Source: Lachnospiraceae bacterium
GTDB taxonomy: Bacteria; Bacillota; Clostridia; Lachnospirales; Lachnospiraceae
Assembly: GCA_902363675.1 (NCBI GenBank)
Contig: CABJAV010000003.1
Coordinates: forward strand, 1 to 64,000
Direction: 5' to 3'
Length of the DNA: 64,000 nt
Program-made: the position numbers and the translations under genes
Shown here: positions 56,183 through 64,000 of the stretch, piece after piece
Layout: every line of letters begins with the position of its first letter
How positions within the stretch are numbered: position 1 is the stretch's first letter
Notes under the pieces: generated by a model
What the model saw: only the letters and a program-made list of their open reading frames with translations
Told to the model about the DNA's origin: nothing
Databases searched by the model: none

Positions 56183-56809
56183 TCGTAAGCGCGGAACGAT
56201 CTTCCCGGCAAAAAAATATCCAATTTCGAAAACTACAATTCCCCCAAACATATCCAGTATAACATGCTGCTTAATAAATAGTGTTGATGCAAATACCCCC
56301 AGAGACATGATTACAGTAACCAGGCGATACCATTTTGGCATTTTTTTCATTGCAAATGCAGCATGAATCGCACACCAGCTTTCCAGACAATGAATCGAAG
56401 GAAATAAATTAACCGGAGCATCCATCTGATAAATAAAACGTACCAGCCATTCGCAAAAACCTGTCCCATTTACTTCTGGCCGTGCAAGCGTTGTAGGATA
56501 AAATAAAAAAAAGAAAAAACAGATTACTTTTGCAAGAATATCTCCAATCGCAAAACGATAACAAAATTCTTTTCCTTCTCGTGCAATCAATATATAATTG
56601 ATTACCCACTGTGCAAATGCAAGTACATAAAACAAAACAAACGGAGCTACAAACGGAATCTTCCGGTCGATTGGAAGTTCCAGCGAATAAAATTTTAAAA
56701 TTCCCCGAAGTTGCGCTACGCCTACATAAACTGCCATATTGACCAAAAGCGCCGAAAGCAATGGCACGAATGCATATCCAGGCAATATTTTTTCAATTTT
56801 CTTTAACAT
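56168..56809 (-). CDS. PAP2-family membrane phosphatase/phosphotransferase
   Basis: A 213-residue membrane protein with about five to six helices. The PAP2 motifs NLFPSIHCLESW (motif 2, SxH) and KQHVILDMFGG (motif 3, catalytic His and Asp) are clear; the Cys after SIH is typical of the inositol phosphotransferase-like branch. It overlaps the end of psd by 17 nt and is the last gene of the phospholipid operon. The substrate could be phosphatidylglycerol phosphate, phosphatidic acid or a head-group acceptor. Confidence 0.85.
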   Translation of the reverse strand: MLKKIEKILPGYAFVPLLSALLVNMAVYVGVAQLRGILKFYSLELPIDRKIPFVAPFVLFYVLAFAQWVINYILIAREGKEFCYRFAIGDILAKVICFFFFLFYPTTLARPEVNGTGFCEWLVRFIYQMDAPVNLFPSIHCLESWCAIHAAFAMKKMPKWYRLVTVIMSLGVFASTLFIKQHVILDMFGGIVVFEIGYFFAGKIVPRLRKKVS

Positions 56810-57611
56810 ATCCTACCATCTCTCCCATTTTTACTGCAGTCTCCTGTCCTTGCTGTGCTTGTATAAGAAGATCCTGTCTGACATTTACAACGTCTTTCTG
56901 TGTCAGGACAATAATGGTAGATCCTCCATACTGGAACATACCCTTTTCTTTTCCTCTGACAGCACTTCCCCGACCTTCGTAGTTAACAATGCGACCGACA
57001 AGCATTGCTCCAACTTCCATCTGTAAAATAGTCTTAAATTTATTTGTGCGAATCAAGGTATACTCCCTGCTGTTCTCACAGAACACCCGTTCTTCTGCAA
57101 GCGCAATAGGGCGAACCGTGTGAAGGACTCCCGGAAGAAATACGTTTCCGCTCTTCTTTCCAGAATCTGCATAACAATACCTGTGATAGTGATTTACACA
57201 AAGCCGGTATACAAAACAATAACCATCCTTGTATTGTTCCGCAAGCTTTTTATTCCGAAGAAGAGACTCTAACGTATAATGACTCTGCTTCACCGGTAGT
57301 ATGGTTTTATCATTTATTTTCCATACAGACAAAAGTCCGTCACACGGTGCGATCATGTGTGACGGATTTTCATCAATCGTTCTTCTTCCCGGCTTTATTT
57401 TTCTGGAAAAAAAATCATTAAAGCTGTGAATGTCCTGTAATTCATAATCCGATAAATCAATATTATTTTTCTTTACAAAAGATTTGATCAGATATTTTGA
57501 ACCAGACGAGTCCAAAAATCTTCCACAAATCCGGGATACTTTTGGCTGTATCAATCCCTTAAGTAACAATCTTCCCGGGACTGTATGGTATAAAAACTCA
57601 AGTGTTTCCAT
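56793..57611 (-). CDS. psd: Phosphatidylserine decarboxylase
   Basis: A 272-residue proenzyme that makes phosphatidylethanolamine from phosphatidylserine. The self-cleavage site that forms the pyruvoyl group is seen in FQYGGSTIIVL (GGST; the LGST of E. coli differs in the first residue). Other motifs: FNDFFSRKIKPGRR and HRYCYADSG, with the His needed for processing. Follows pssA by 9 nt. Confidence 0.93.
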   Translation of the reverse strand: METLEFLYHTVPGRLLLKGLIQPKVSRICGRFLDSSGSKYLIKSFVKKNNIDLSDYELQDIHSFNDFFSRKIKPGRRTIDENPSHMIAPCDGLLSVWKINDKTILPVKQSHYTLESLLRNKKLAEQYKDGYCFVYRLCVNHYHRYCYADSGKKSGNVFLPGVLHTVRPIALAEERVFCENSREYTLIRTNKFKTILQMEVGAMLVGRIVNYEGRGSAVRGKEKGMFQYGGSTIIVLTQKDVVNVRQDLLIQAQQGQETAVKMGEMVGYVKEN

Positions 57612-57620
57612 CTGTTTTTC

Positions 57621-58325
57621 CTATCCTTTGATTTTTGTAAGTACCAGTATCAATATGATAAATTCCAGAATTCCAAGTAACACTAAAACTGCAATTCCCT
57701 TGCCTTTTGGTTTTTTAATATGAAATTTACAGATAAACAGCAATCCGGTCACAATCATCACGCCAAAATACAACAATGTCAGATCCGCTCTGACCAGAAT
57801 ATGTACCAGCAACACTGCCGGAAATATAAGAGCAGCGGAAGTTACCGGAAGTCCCATGTATATCTTCTCGCCTTTTTCATCCTTGTTCTCCCCTTCTTCT
57901 TCCATAACGTTGAAATAGGCAAGTCGAATCATTGCAGCAAGCACATACAAAACCGCAATAATGGTAAGAATAATCTGCACTAACATTGGATTTTTTTCGA
58001 ATATAAAACGAGTAAATCCAAATGGCATCTGTGTACGCAATCCACAACGTAACAGTGCAATTCCAATGCAGGCCGGAAGTACGCCAAATGCAATCAGATC
58101 TGATAAGGAATCGATTTGTATTCCAAATTTCTTCATCTTCTCTGTACGATTTTTCTTTGTTCTGGCAACTTTTCCGTCAAAAGTATCGCACAATCCCGAA
58201 AACAGTAAAAAGAACATTCCCAGATATGGGTGTCCGATTCCATTCAGACATAATATAATGCCTGTCGTTCCTGATAAAATTGACAAATAAGTCAAAATCA
58301 CCGTATAGTCATAAAATCCAATCAT
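57621..58325 (-). CDS. pssA: CDP-alcohol phosphatidyltransferase, probably phosphatidylserine synthase
   Basis: A 234-residue membrane enzyme. The CDP-alcohol motif is complete: CDTFDGKVART, eight or more residues, then GIQIDSLSDLIAFGVLP (D-G-x2-A-R ... G-x3-D-x3-D). It overlaps the flippase gene by 4 nt and precedes psd, so serine is the likely acceptor. The C-terminal part has two more helices and a basic loop KKPKGKG. Confidence 0.9.
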   Translation of the reverse strand: MIGFYDYTVILTYLSILSGTTGIILCLNGIGHPYLGMFFLLFSGLCDTFDGKVARTKKNRTEKMKKFGIQIDSLSDLIAFGVLPACIGIALLRCGLRTQMPFGFTRFIFEKNPMLVQIILTIIAVLYVLAAMIRLAYFNVMEEEGENKDEKGEKIYMGLPVTSAALIFPAVLLVHILVRADLTLLYFGVMIVTGLLFICKFHIKKPKGKGIAVLVLLGILEFIILILVLTKIKG

Positions 58326-59386
58326 TTTCTTTTCTCCAAACTCTTTTTTCTTTTGATTACGATATAACCGATTGCAACAGCCACCATGCTGATGATCATA
58401 CAGACATAAAAGGATATCCCCCTGCTCAGAATCTCAAGCCGATATGCCTCTCCCTTTGTCATCAACTGTTTATAGCCTTTCAGCATAAGATAATCTGCGA
58501 CTCCGACACCTCCCGGAATCGGCACACAGTTTGATCCAAGTACCACATAAATCTGGGTTGCAAAAAGCTTCGGCAGATTATGCCACTCTCCATGCATTGC
58601 CATATAAGTAAACAGTGTAACAACAATCTGTGAAAGTCTTTGCAGCAAGTTAAGAATATATGCTTTCACCATCATACTCTTTCCGCCAAGAACTACCTCC
58701 ACACACTGTCCATATTCTTCCAATGCAGATTCCATCTTTTTTTCAATTTTATCTGCAAGCTTATGACATCTCAACTTTCGCAACAACGATGCAATACCCA
58801 TTCCGGCCGCCTTTATGATCTGTGGTTTCTTAAGCAGCAAATAAAACAGAATTGCAAATCCCGACAGAATCAATCCGCCTCCTATAATGAGAAGTTTGCC
58901 TGCCCACGTAAAATTCAAAAATATCTTAGGGAAAAATATCACATCAACCAATCCTATGGTAACAACTGCCAGCGTATACATGATCAGGTTTACCAAAAGT
59001 GCGGTCATAACTGCTGCTCCCGGCATGCCATCCCTCATCATAAAAAAGGCACTGGCTGGTTGTCCACCTGATGCAGATGGTGTAATTGCTGAAAAATATA
59101 CATCTGCAGCCGAATAGACAAAACCATGACTGCGTTTCGTCGGATAGCCCATATGGGCAACAATCACACGAATTGCCTCTCCTTCAAAATAAATGAAGCC
59201 GAGCATACTGAGCATCGCAAGAATAAGTTCCGGCCAGGAAGCGTTCTTTATACATGTCATGAGTTCATCGAACGAAATGCCTCCCCCGCTGAATACTGCA
59301 TATATGGTAAACGCAGCAAGTAATAATGTTACAATAAAACAAATTATTTTGTTTTTATTTTGTTTAATAAAGCTTTTTTCTTTCAT
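58322..59386 (-). CDS. Lysylphosphatidylglycerol synthase-type flippase (TM domain only)
   Basis: A 354-residue protein with about eight to nine membrane helices matching the UPF0104/MprF N-terminal (flippase) family: ISFDELMTCIKNASWPELILA, AVSAADVYFSAITPSASGGQPAS, IPGGVGVADYLMLKGY (given in parts). No aminoacyl-transferase domain, so it would move or handle lipids rather than modify them. First gene of a four-gene phospholipid operon. Confidence 0.87.
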   Translation of the reverse strand: MKEKSFIKQNKNKIICFIVTLLLAAFTIYAVFSGGGISFDELMTCIKNASWPELILAMLSMLGFIYFEGEAIRVIVAHMGYPTKRSHGFVYSAADVYFSAITPSASGGQPASAFFMMRDGMPGAAVMTALLVNLIMYTLAVVTIGLVDVIFFPKIFLNFTWAGKLLIIGGGLILSGFAILFYLLLKKPQIIKAAGMGIASLLRKLRCHKLADKIEKKMESALEEYGQCVEVVLGGKSMMVKAYILNLLQRLSQIVVTLFTYMAMHGEWHNLPKLFATQIYVVLGSNCVPIPGGVGVADYLMLKGYKQLMTKGEAYRLEILSRGISFYVCMIISMVAVAIGYIVIKRKKSLEKRK

Positions 59387-59399
59387 ACTGTATTATTTT

Positions 59400-59428
59400 A
59401 TCATAGCCTTATAATGGTTACAAGTTAA
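59400..59428 (-). promoter_or_regulatory. Promoter of the phospholipid operon
   Basis: Minus-strand -35 TTAACT (59423-59428), 17-nt spacer, -10 TATGAT (59400-59405), right before the flippase gene. No second promoter is seen inside the operon. Confidence 0.5.
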
Positions 59429-59489
59429 GACTTCCTTAAAGTAAGCTTAATCGTGATTCATAATCGCTTACATCTAACAAAACAAGAAA

Positions 59490-59522
59490 GCTGTCGTACC
59501 AAGTAATTCTCAGTACAACAGC
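59490..59522 (-). terminator. Terminator of carAB
   Basis: Arms GCTGTCGTAC / GTACAACAGC with one C-A mismatch; the minus strand continues TTTCTTGTTTTG. 13 nt past the carB stop codon. Confidence 0.75.
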
Positions 59523-59535
59523 CTATGAAATAAAT

Positions 59536-62500
59536 TTAGATATTTTTTACTGTAGCAATATCTACCGGGGTAAGCTGTCCGTTTGCTGTCTCCAAAGAAC
59601 GAGCCAACGCATTTGCTGTATCCATTGCTGTAATACAGTAAACACCAGTCTCAATTGCGTTTCGACGAATCAGGAAACCATCTCTTGTCTTGTCTCCATT
59701 GCCCTGTGTCGGTGTATCGATTACAAGATCGATCTTGTGTCCAAGGATCAGATCCATTACATTCGGTGATTCCTGTGAAATCTTGTTTACACGAAGTGCA
59801 TTCACACCATGCTCCTGCAAGTATTTTGCAGTGCTTCTTGTTGCATAGATCTTATATCCAAGTGCCTCAAAACGCTTTGCCACACCTACGGCTTCCGGCT
59901 TGTCTGCATCTTTTACAGTCATGATCATCTGCTTATGCTTTGGAAGCTGTACGCCTGCGCCAAGGAACGCTTTGTACAGTGCCTCATTAAAGCTCTTTGC
60001 AATACCAAGACACTCACCTGTAGATTTCATCTCAGGTCCAAGGCTGATTTCCGCACCACGCAACTTCTCGAATGAGAATACCGGCATTTTGATTGCAATA
60101 TAATCTGCAACCGGTGCCAGTCCCGGCTCATAGCCAAGTCCGCGGATTGTATTTCCAATAATCACCTTTGTAGCAAGGTCTACGATTGGAATTCCGGTTA
60201 CCTTACTGATGTAAGGAACTGTTCTGGATGAACGAGGGTTTACCTCGATAACATAAACTTCTTCGTTCATCGCAATAAACTGAATGTTGATCAATCCGAC
60301 AACATGCAGTGCCTGCGCCAGGCGCTTGGTATATTCTACAATCGTCTCTTTTACTTTCTCACTGATCGTAGGAGCCGGATATACGGAAATACTGTCTCCG
60401 GAGTGCACACCGGTACGCTCAATATGCTCCATAATACCGGGGATAAGAATATCTGTTCCATCACATACGGCATCAACTTCGATTTCCTTACCCTGCAAAT
60501 ATTTATCTACAAGAATTGGATGATCCTGCGCAATACGGTTGATGATACCAATAAATTCTTCGATTTCTTCATCATTGAAAGCAATCTTCATGCCCTGTCC
60601 ACCAAGTACGTAAGACGGACGAACAAGTACCGGATATCCTAAACGATTTGCAACTTCTTTTGCTTCTTCTGCGGTAAATACCGTTCCACCTGCAGCTCTT
60701 GGAATATGCGTCTTTTCCAGAATCTCATCGAAAAGCTCACGGTCCTCAGCCGCATCGACATCTTCTGCCTTTGTTCCAAGAATCGGAACGCCCATCTTCA
60801 TCAATGCTTCTGTCAGCTTAATAGCAGTCTGTCCACCGAACTGAACAACAGCCCCATCCGGCTTTTCAATATTTACAATGCTCTCCACATCTTCTGCGGT
60901 AAGTGGCTCAAAATACAGTTTGTCAGCAATATCAAAGTCAGTAGAAACCGTCTCCGGGTTATTATTGATAATAACGGTCTCCCAACCTTCTTTTGCAAAG
61001 GCCCATGTACAATGCACAGAACAGAAATCGAACTCGATACCCTGTCCAATACGGATTGGTCCGGAACCGAGAACAAGAACTTTCTTCTGTGGATTGGTCT
61101 CTACTGCCTCATTCTCACTTCCGTATACACTGTAATAATATGGTGTCTCTGCTGCGAACTCTGCTGCACAGGTATCTACCATCTTATAAGCAGCAACAAT
61201 GCCGTTTGCGTAACGCATCTGCTTGATTTCTTCTTCGGTTTTTCCAGTAAGTTCTGCAATCACATTGTCCGGGAACTCAATTCTCTTTGCTTCTTTCAGC
61301 AGTTCAACGGTAAGTTCCTCGGTCTTCAAGCGCTGCTCCATCTCGGTAATAATTGCAAGCTTATCGATAAACCAGCGGTCGATCTTTGTAATCTCGTAAA
61401 TGTGATCGTAAGATACGCCACGGCGTAATGCTTCTGCGATCACCCAGATTCTGCGGTCATCTATTACATGAAGCTGTGCATCCAGTTCTTCATCGGACAA
61501 TCCGCTGAAATCGTAGGACATAAGACTGTCTACATGCTGCTCGAGAGAACGGATGGCTTTCATCAGTGCGCCTTCAAAGTTGTCACAGATACTCATAACC
61601 TCGCCGGTCGCTTTCATCTGTGTACTTAATGTTCTCTTTGCAGTCAGGAATTTATCAAATGGAAGTCTTGGAATCTTAACTACGCAGTAGTCAAGCATTG
61701 GCTCAAAACTCGCATATGTCTTCTGTGTAATCGCATTTTTGATTTCATCAAGTGTGTAACCCAATGCAATCTTTGCGGTAACCTTTGCAATCGGATATCC
61801 AGTTGCTTTTGATGCAAGTGCAGAAGAACGGGATACTCGCGGGTTAACCTCGATAACACAATATTCAAAAGAATCCGGGTTCAATGCGTACTGTACGTTA
61901 CATCCTCCCGTGATCTTCAATTCATCAATAATGTTCAAAGCGGAGCTTCGAAGCATCTGATACTCTTTGTCGCCCAATGTCTGGGATGGTGCAACTACAA
62001 TAGAATCACCGGTATGCACACCGACCGGATCGATATTCTCCATGTTACATACGGTAATACAGTTGCCGTTTGCATCACGCATTACTTCGTACTCGACTTC
62101 TTTCCATCCTGCGATGCAACGCTCAACCAAAACTTCTCCCACACGGCTGAGACGAAGTCCGTTGCTTAAGATATCAATCAATTCCTGCTCGTTGTGTGCG
62201 ATACCGCCGCCGCTTCCGCCAAGTGTGAAAGCAGGACGAAGTACAACCGGATATCCGATGGTATTTGTAAATTTAATACCGTCCTCTACGGTATTTACAA
62301 CCTGAGAAGCTGCACACGGCTCCCCAATCTTCTCCATCGTATCTTTGAATGCCTGACGGTCCTCTGCCTTAAAAATTGTCTCAGCAGTCGTACCGATCAG
62401 CTTTACATTGTGTTCCTCTAAGAAACCGGACTCTGCCAGCTCCATACCAAGGTTCAGACCAGCCTGTCCTCCAAGTGTCGGAAGAATGCTGTCCGGTTTT

Positions 62501-62742
62501 TCTTTGATAATAATCTCTTTTAAAACATCTGCAGTCAATGGCTCAATGTATACCTGATCTGCAATCTGCTTGTCTGTCATAATGGTTGCCGGGTTTGAAT
62601 TTACAAGACAAACTTCTACGCCCTCCTCTTTCAAGGAACGGCATGCCTGTGTTCCGGCATAATCGAACTCTGCTGCCTGTCCAATTACGATTGGACCGGA
62701 ACCGATAACTAATACTTTTTTGATATCATGATTTCTTGGCAT
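59536..62742 (-). CDS. carB: Carbamoyl-phosphate synthase large subunit
   Basis: A 1068-residue protein with two homologous ATP-grasp halves (start KKVLVIGSGPIVIGQAAEFD; second half VLVLGSGPIRIGQGIEFD at about residue 555) and a C-terminal MGS-like allosteric domain (from about residue 935). Makes carbamoyl phosphate from ammonia, bicarbonate and two ATP for pyrimidines and arginine. It follows carA by 20 nt. Confidence 0.98.
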   Translation of the reverse strand: MPRNHDIKKVLVIGSGPIVIGQAAEFDYAGTQACRSLKEEGVEVCLVNSNPATIMTDKQIADQVYIEPLTADVLKEIIIKEKPDSILPTLGGQAGLNLGMELAESGFLEEHNVKLIGTTAETIFKAEDRQAFKDTMEKIGEPCAASQVVNTVEDGIKFTNTIGYPVVLRPAFTLGGSGGGIAHNEQELIDILSNGLRLSRVGEVLVERCIAGWKEVEYEVMRDANGNCITVCNMENIDPVGVHTGDSIVVAPSQTLGDKEYQMLRSSALNIIDELKITGGCNVQYALNPDSFEYCVIEVNPRVSRSSALASKATGYPIAKVTAKIALGYTLDEIKNAITQKTYASFEPMLDYCVVKIPRLPFDKFLTAKRTLSTQMKATGEVMSICDNFEGALMKAIRSLEQHVDSLMSYDFSGLSDEELDAQLHVIDDRRIWVIAEALRRGVSYDHIYEITKIDRWFIDKLAIITEMEQRLKTEELTVELLKEAKRIEFPDNVIAELTGKTEEEIKQMRYANGIVAAYKMVDTCAAEFAAETPYYYSVYGSENEAVETNPQKKVLVLGSGPIRIGQGIEFDFCSVHCTWAFAKEGWETVIINNNPETVSTDFDIADKLYFEPLTAEDVESIVNIEKPDGAVVQFGGQTAIKLTEALMKMGVPILGTKAEDVDAAEDRELFDEILEKTHIPRAAGGTVFTAEEAKEVANRLGYPVLVRPSYVLGGQGMKIAFNDEEIEEFIGIINRIAQDHPILVDKYLQGKEIEVDAVCDGTDILIPGIMEHIERTGVHSGDSISVYPAPTISEKVKETIVEYTKRLAQALHVVGLINIQFIAMNEEVYVIEVNPRSSRTVPYISKVTGIPIVDLATKVIIGNTIRGLGYEPGLAPVADYIAIKMPVFSFEKLRGAEISLGPEMKSTGECLGIAKSFNEALYKAFLGAGVQLPKHKQMIMTVKDADKPEAVGVAKRFEALGYKIYATRSTAKYLQEHGVNALRVNKISQESPNVMDLILGHKIDLVIDTPTQGNGDKTRDGFLIRRNAIETGVYCITAMDTANALARSLETANGQLTPVDIATVKNI

Positions 62743-62762
62743 TATTGATTTCCTCCCATCGT

Positions 62763-63836
62763 CTATAATGTGCTTTGCTCCATCATCTCAATAAAACGGT
62801 CAAACAAGTACGCAGAATCCTGTGGTCCAGGGCAGGCCTCCGGATGGAACTGCACGGTAAAAATGTTCTTTCCAATATATTCAAGACCCTCGTTCGTACC
62901 ATCGTTAACATTGACAAATGCAGGCTTTGCCACAGCCGGGTCGAGTGTATCTGTATCTACAACATATCCATGGTTCTGGGAAGAAATGTAAACACGGTTG
63001 GTTGCTAAATCCTTCACCGGATGATTTCCACCACGGTGTCCGTATTTCATCTTATGCGTATCTGCACCTGTTGCAAGTGCCATCAGCTGATGTCCAAGAC
63101 AGATTGCAAAAATCGGTACATTGCTGTCATATAACTTCTTGATCTCTGCAATAATCTCTGTACATTCCTTTGGATCTCCAGGTCCATTACTGAGCATGAT
63201 GCCGTCCGGATTGGTCGCAAGAATTTCTTCTGCACTGGTGTGTGCCGGATAAATGGTCACTTCGCATCCACGGGCATTCAAAGATTTTGCAATATTATTT
63301 TTTGCACCCAGATCAAGCAGTGCAACTTTCTTTCCGTTGCCTTTTAATACTTTTTTCTCGCTGCAGGTCACCTTATCAACCACATTTCCGGTTGTGTATG
63401 CCTGAAGCTTTGGAATGATCTCATCAAGATTGTAATTCTCATTGGTTGTGATCATTCCGTTCATGGTTCCCTTTTCACGGAGAATCTTTGTAAGTGCACG
63501 GGTATCAATACCCGCAACTCCCGGAATATCATGTTTTACAAGGAAATCCTGAATCGTTCCCTCACAGCGGAAATTACTTGCGCTGCGGGAAAGTTCTCTT
63601 ACAATATATCCATCCGGCCACGGACGAGCGGATTCCATATCTGGTGTAATTCCATAATTTCCGATCAAAGGATATGTCATAACCACTGCCTGTCCTGCAT
63701 AGGAAGGATCTGTGAGAACCTCAAGATATCCTGTCATAGAGGTATTAAATACAATTTCGCTGATAACTTCGCGCGTAGAACCAATGCTTTGTCCTGCAAA
63801 AACGGTTCCATCTTCAAGTATCAAAAATGCTTTCAT
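62763..63836 (-). CDS. carA: Carbamoyl-phosphate synthase small subunit (glutaminase)
   Basis: A 357-residue amidotransferase that supplies ammonia to CarB. N-terminal MKAFLILEDGTVFAGQSIG; catalytic Cys in AICLGHQLMALATG; His and Glu in VQFHPEACPGP. Start at 63836 because AAAGGCAGGG lies upstream and homologues begin there; the frame is open to 63878. Preceded by a short leader with a terminator-like hairpin. Confidence 0.97.
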   Translation of the reverse strand: MKAFLILEDGTVFAGQSIGSTREVISEIVFNTSMTGYLEVLTDPSYAGQAVVMTYPLIGNYGITPDMESARPWPDGYIVRELSRSASNFRCEGTIQDFLVKHDIPGVAGIDTRALTKILREKGTMNGMITTNENYNLDEIIPKLQAYTTGNVVDKVTCSEKKVLKGNGKKVALLDLGAKNNIAKSLNARGCEVTIYPAHTSAEEILATNPDGIMLSNGPGDPKECTEIIAEIKKLYDSNVPIFAICLGHQLMALATGADTHKMKYGHRGGNHPVKDLATNRVYISSQNHGYVVDTDTLDPAVAKPAFVNVNDGTNEGLEYIGKNIFTVQFHPEACPGPQDSAYLFDRFIEMMEQSTL

Positions 63837-63880
63837 TCTGTGCCCTGCCTTTCTGTGTGTTTTCCTGCATCTTGGCAAAA

Positions 63881-63901
63881 AAAAAGAGGGAATCTCTTTT
63901 T
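63881..63901 (-). terminator. Terminator-like hairpin in the carAB leader
   Basis: On the minus strand AAAAAGAG-ATTCC-CTCTTTTT continues as a run of T (9 in total). It lies 45 nt before the carA start codon and about 50 nt after the promoter. This suggests pyrimidine-linked attenuation, though no PyrR binding loop is recognisable in so short a leader. Confidence 0.6.
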
Positions 63902-63950
63902 CATACCATCCATTTTCGACAGAATTATCCCTTCTGCCTAAATTGTAAAA

Positions 63951-63979
63951 AGTTTATCATAATATGACACTTTTTTCAA
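63951..63979 (-). promoter_or_regulatory. Promoter of carAB
   Basis: Minus-strand -35 TTGAAA (63974-63979), 17-nt spacer, -10 TAAACT (63951-63956). Confidence 0.6.
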
Positions 63980-64000
63980 CCATTTTCGATGAAGAAAAAA

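Overview
The window reads as a chromosomal segment of a Gram-positive, butyrate-forming Lachnospiraceae-type bacterium (Roseburia/Agathobacter-like). This is an inference from the 16S fragment, the thl-hbd-bcd-etfB-etfA cluster, ECF-type vitamin transporters (riboflavin, putative pantothenate), FGGY-type ribulokinases, AGGAGG ribosome binding sites and moderate GC. No phage genes, transposases or CRISPR arrays were seen. Most genes lie on the minus strand.

Layout. 1-1232: 5' part of a 16S rRNA gene with its promoter, and two serine tRNAs. 1296-7866: housekeeping cluster tsaE-tsaB-rimI-rnz-(membrane-anchored protein)-tsaD-ispD for t6A tRNA modification, tRNA 3' processing and isoprenoid synthesis, then ribU under an FMN riboswitch. 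7929-13207: tex, three small membrane proteins and a uracil permease. 13268-18220: a fatty-acid module (oleate hydratase, TetR regulator, stand-alone FakA C-terminal-like protein), a GH114-like protein and an Uma2 protein with an araD 3' relic beside it. 18405-45681: an L-arabinose region of about 27 kb. It holds two direct copies of panT-coaBC-araR-araA-araB-araD flanking a sugar ABC transporter (YtfQRT-YjfF type), a third AraR-type regulator, and a histidine kinase / binding protein / response regulator trio. 45694-49375: ECF sigma factor with a DUF4367-type partner, and a BlaI/M56 module flanked by duplicated etfA ends. 49484-54733: central butyrate pathway genes without crt. 54989-59386: a degenerate HD-GYP protein and a phospholipid operon (flippase, pssA, psd, PAP2). 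59536-63836: carAB.

How the genes work together. Arabinose would enter through the ABC transporter, probably sensed both outside the cell (binding protein plus YesM/YesN-like pair) and inside (AraR-type repressors at ACTTGTA operators), and be converted by AraA, AraB and AraD to xylulose 5-phosphate. Fermentation would end in butyryl-CoA through Thl, Hbd and Bcd-EtfAB.

The most unusual feature is the history of the arabinose region. The two copies are diverged over ara genes and the 3' third of coaBC, then become nearly identical from the middle of coaBC to a breakpoint where copy 1 is fused into a chemoreceptor gene. Copy 1 is decaying: panT has a 251-bp deletion and a nonsense codon, araR lost its C-terminus up to the araA operator, and the receptor is truncated and frameshifted. 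A third araD 3' end lies nearby. A similar duplication of the etfA 3' end brackets the BlaI/M56 module.
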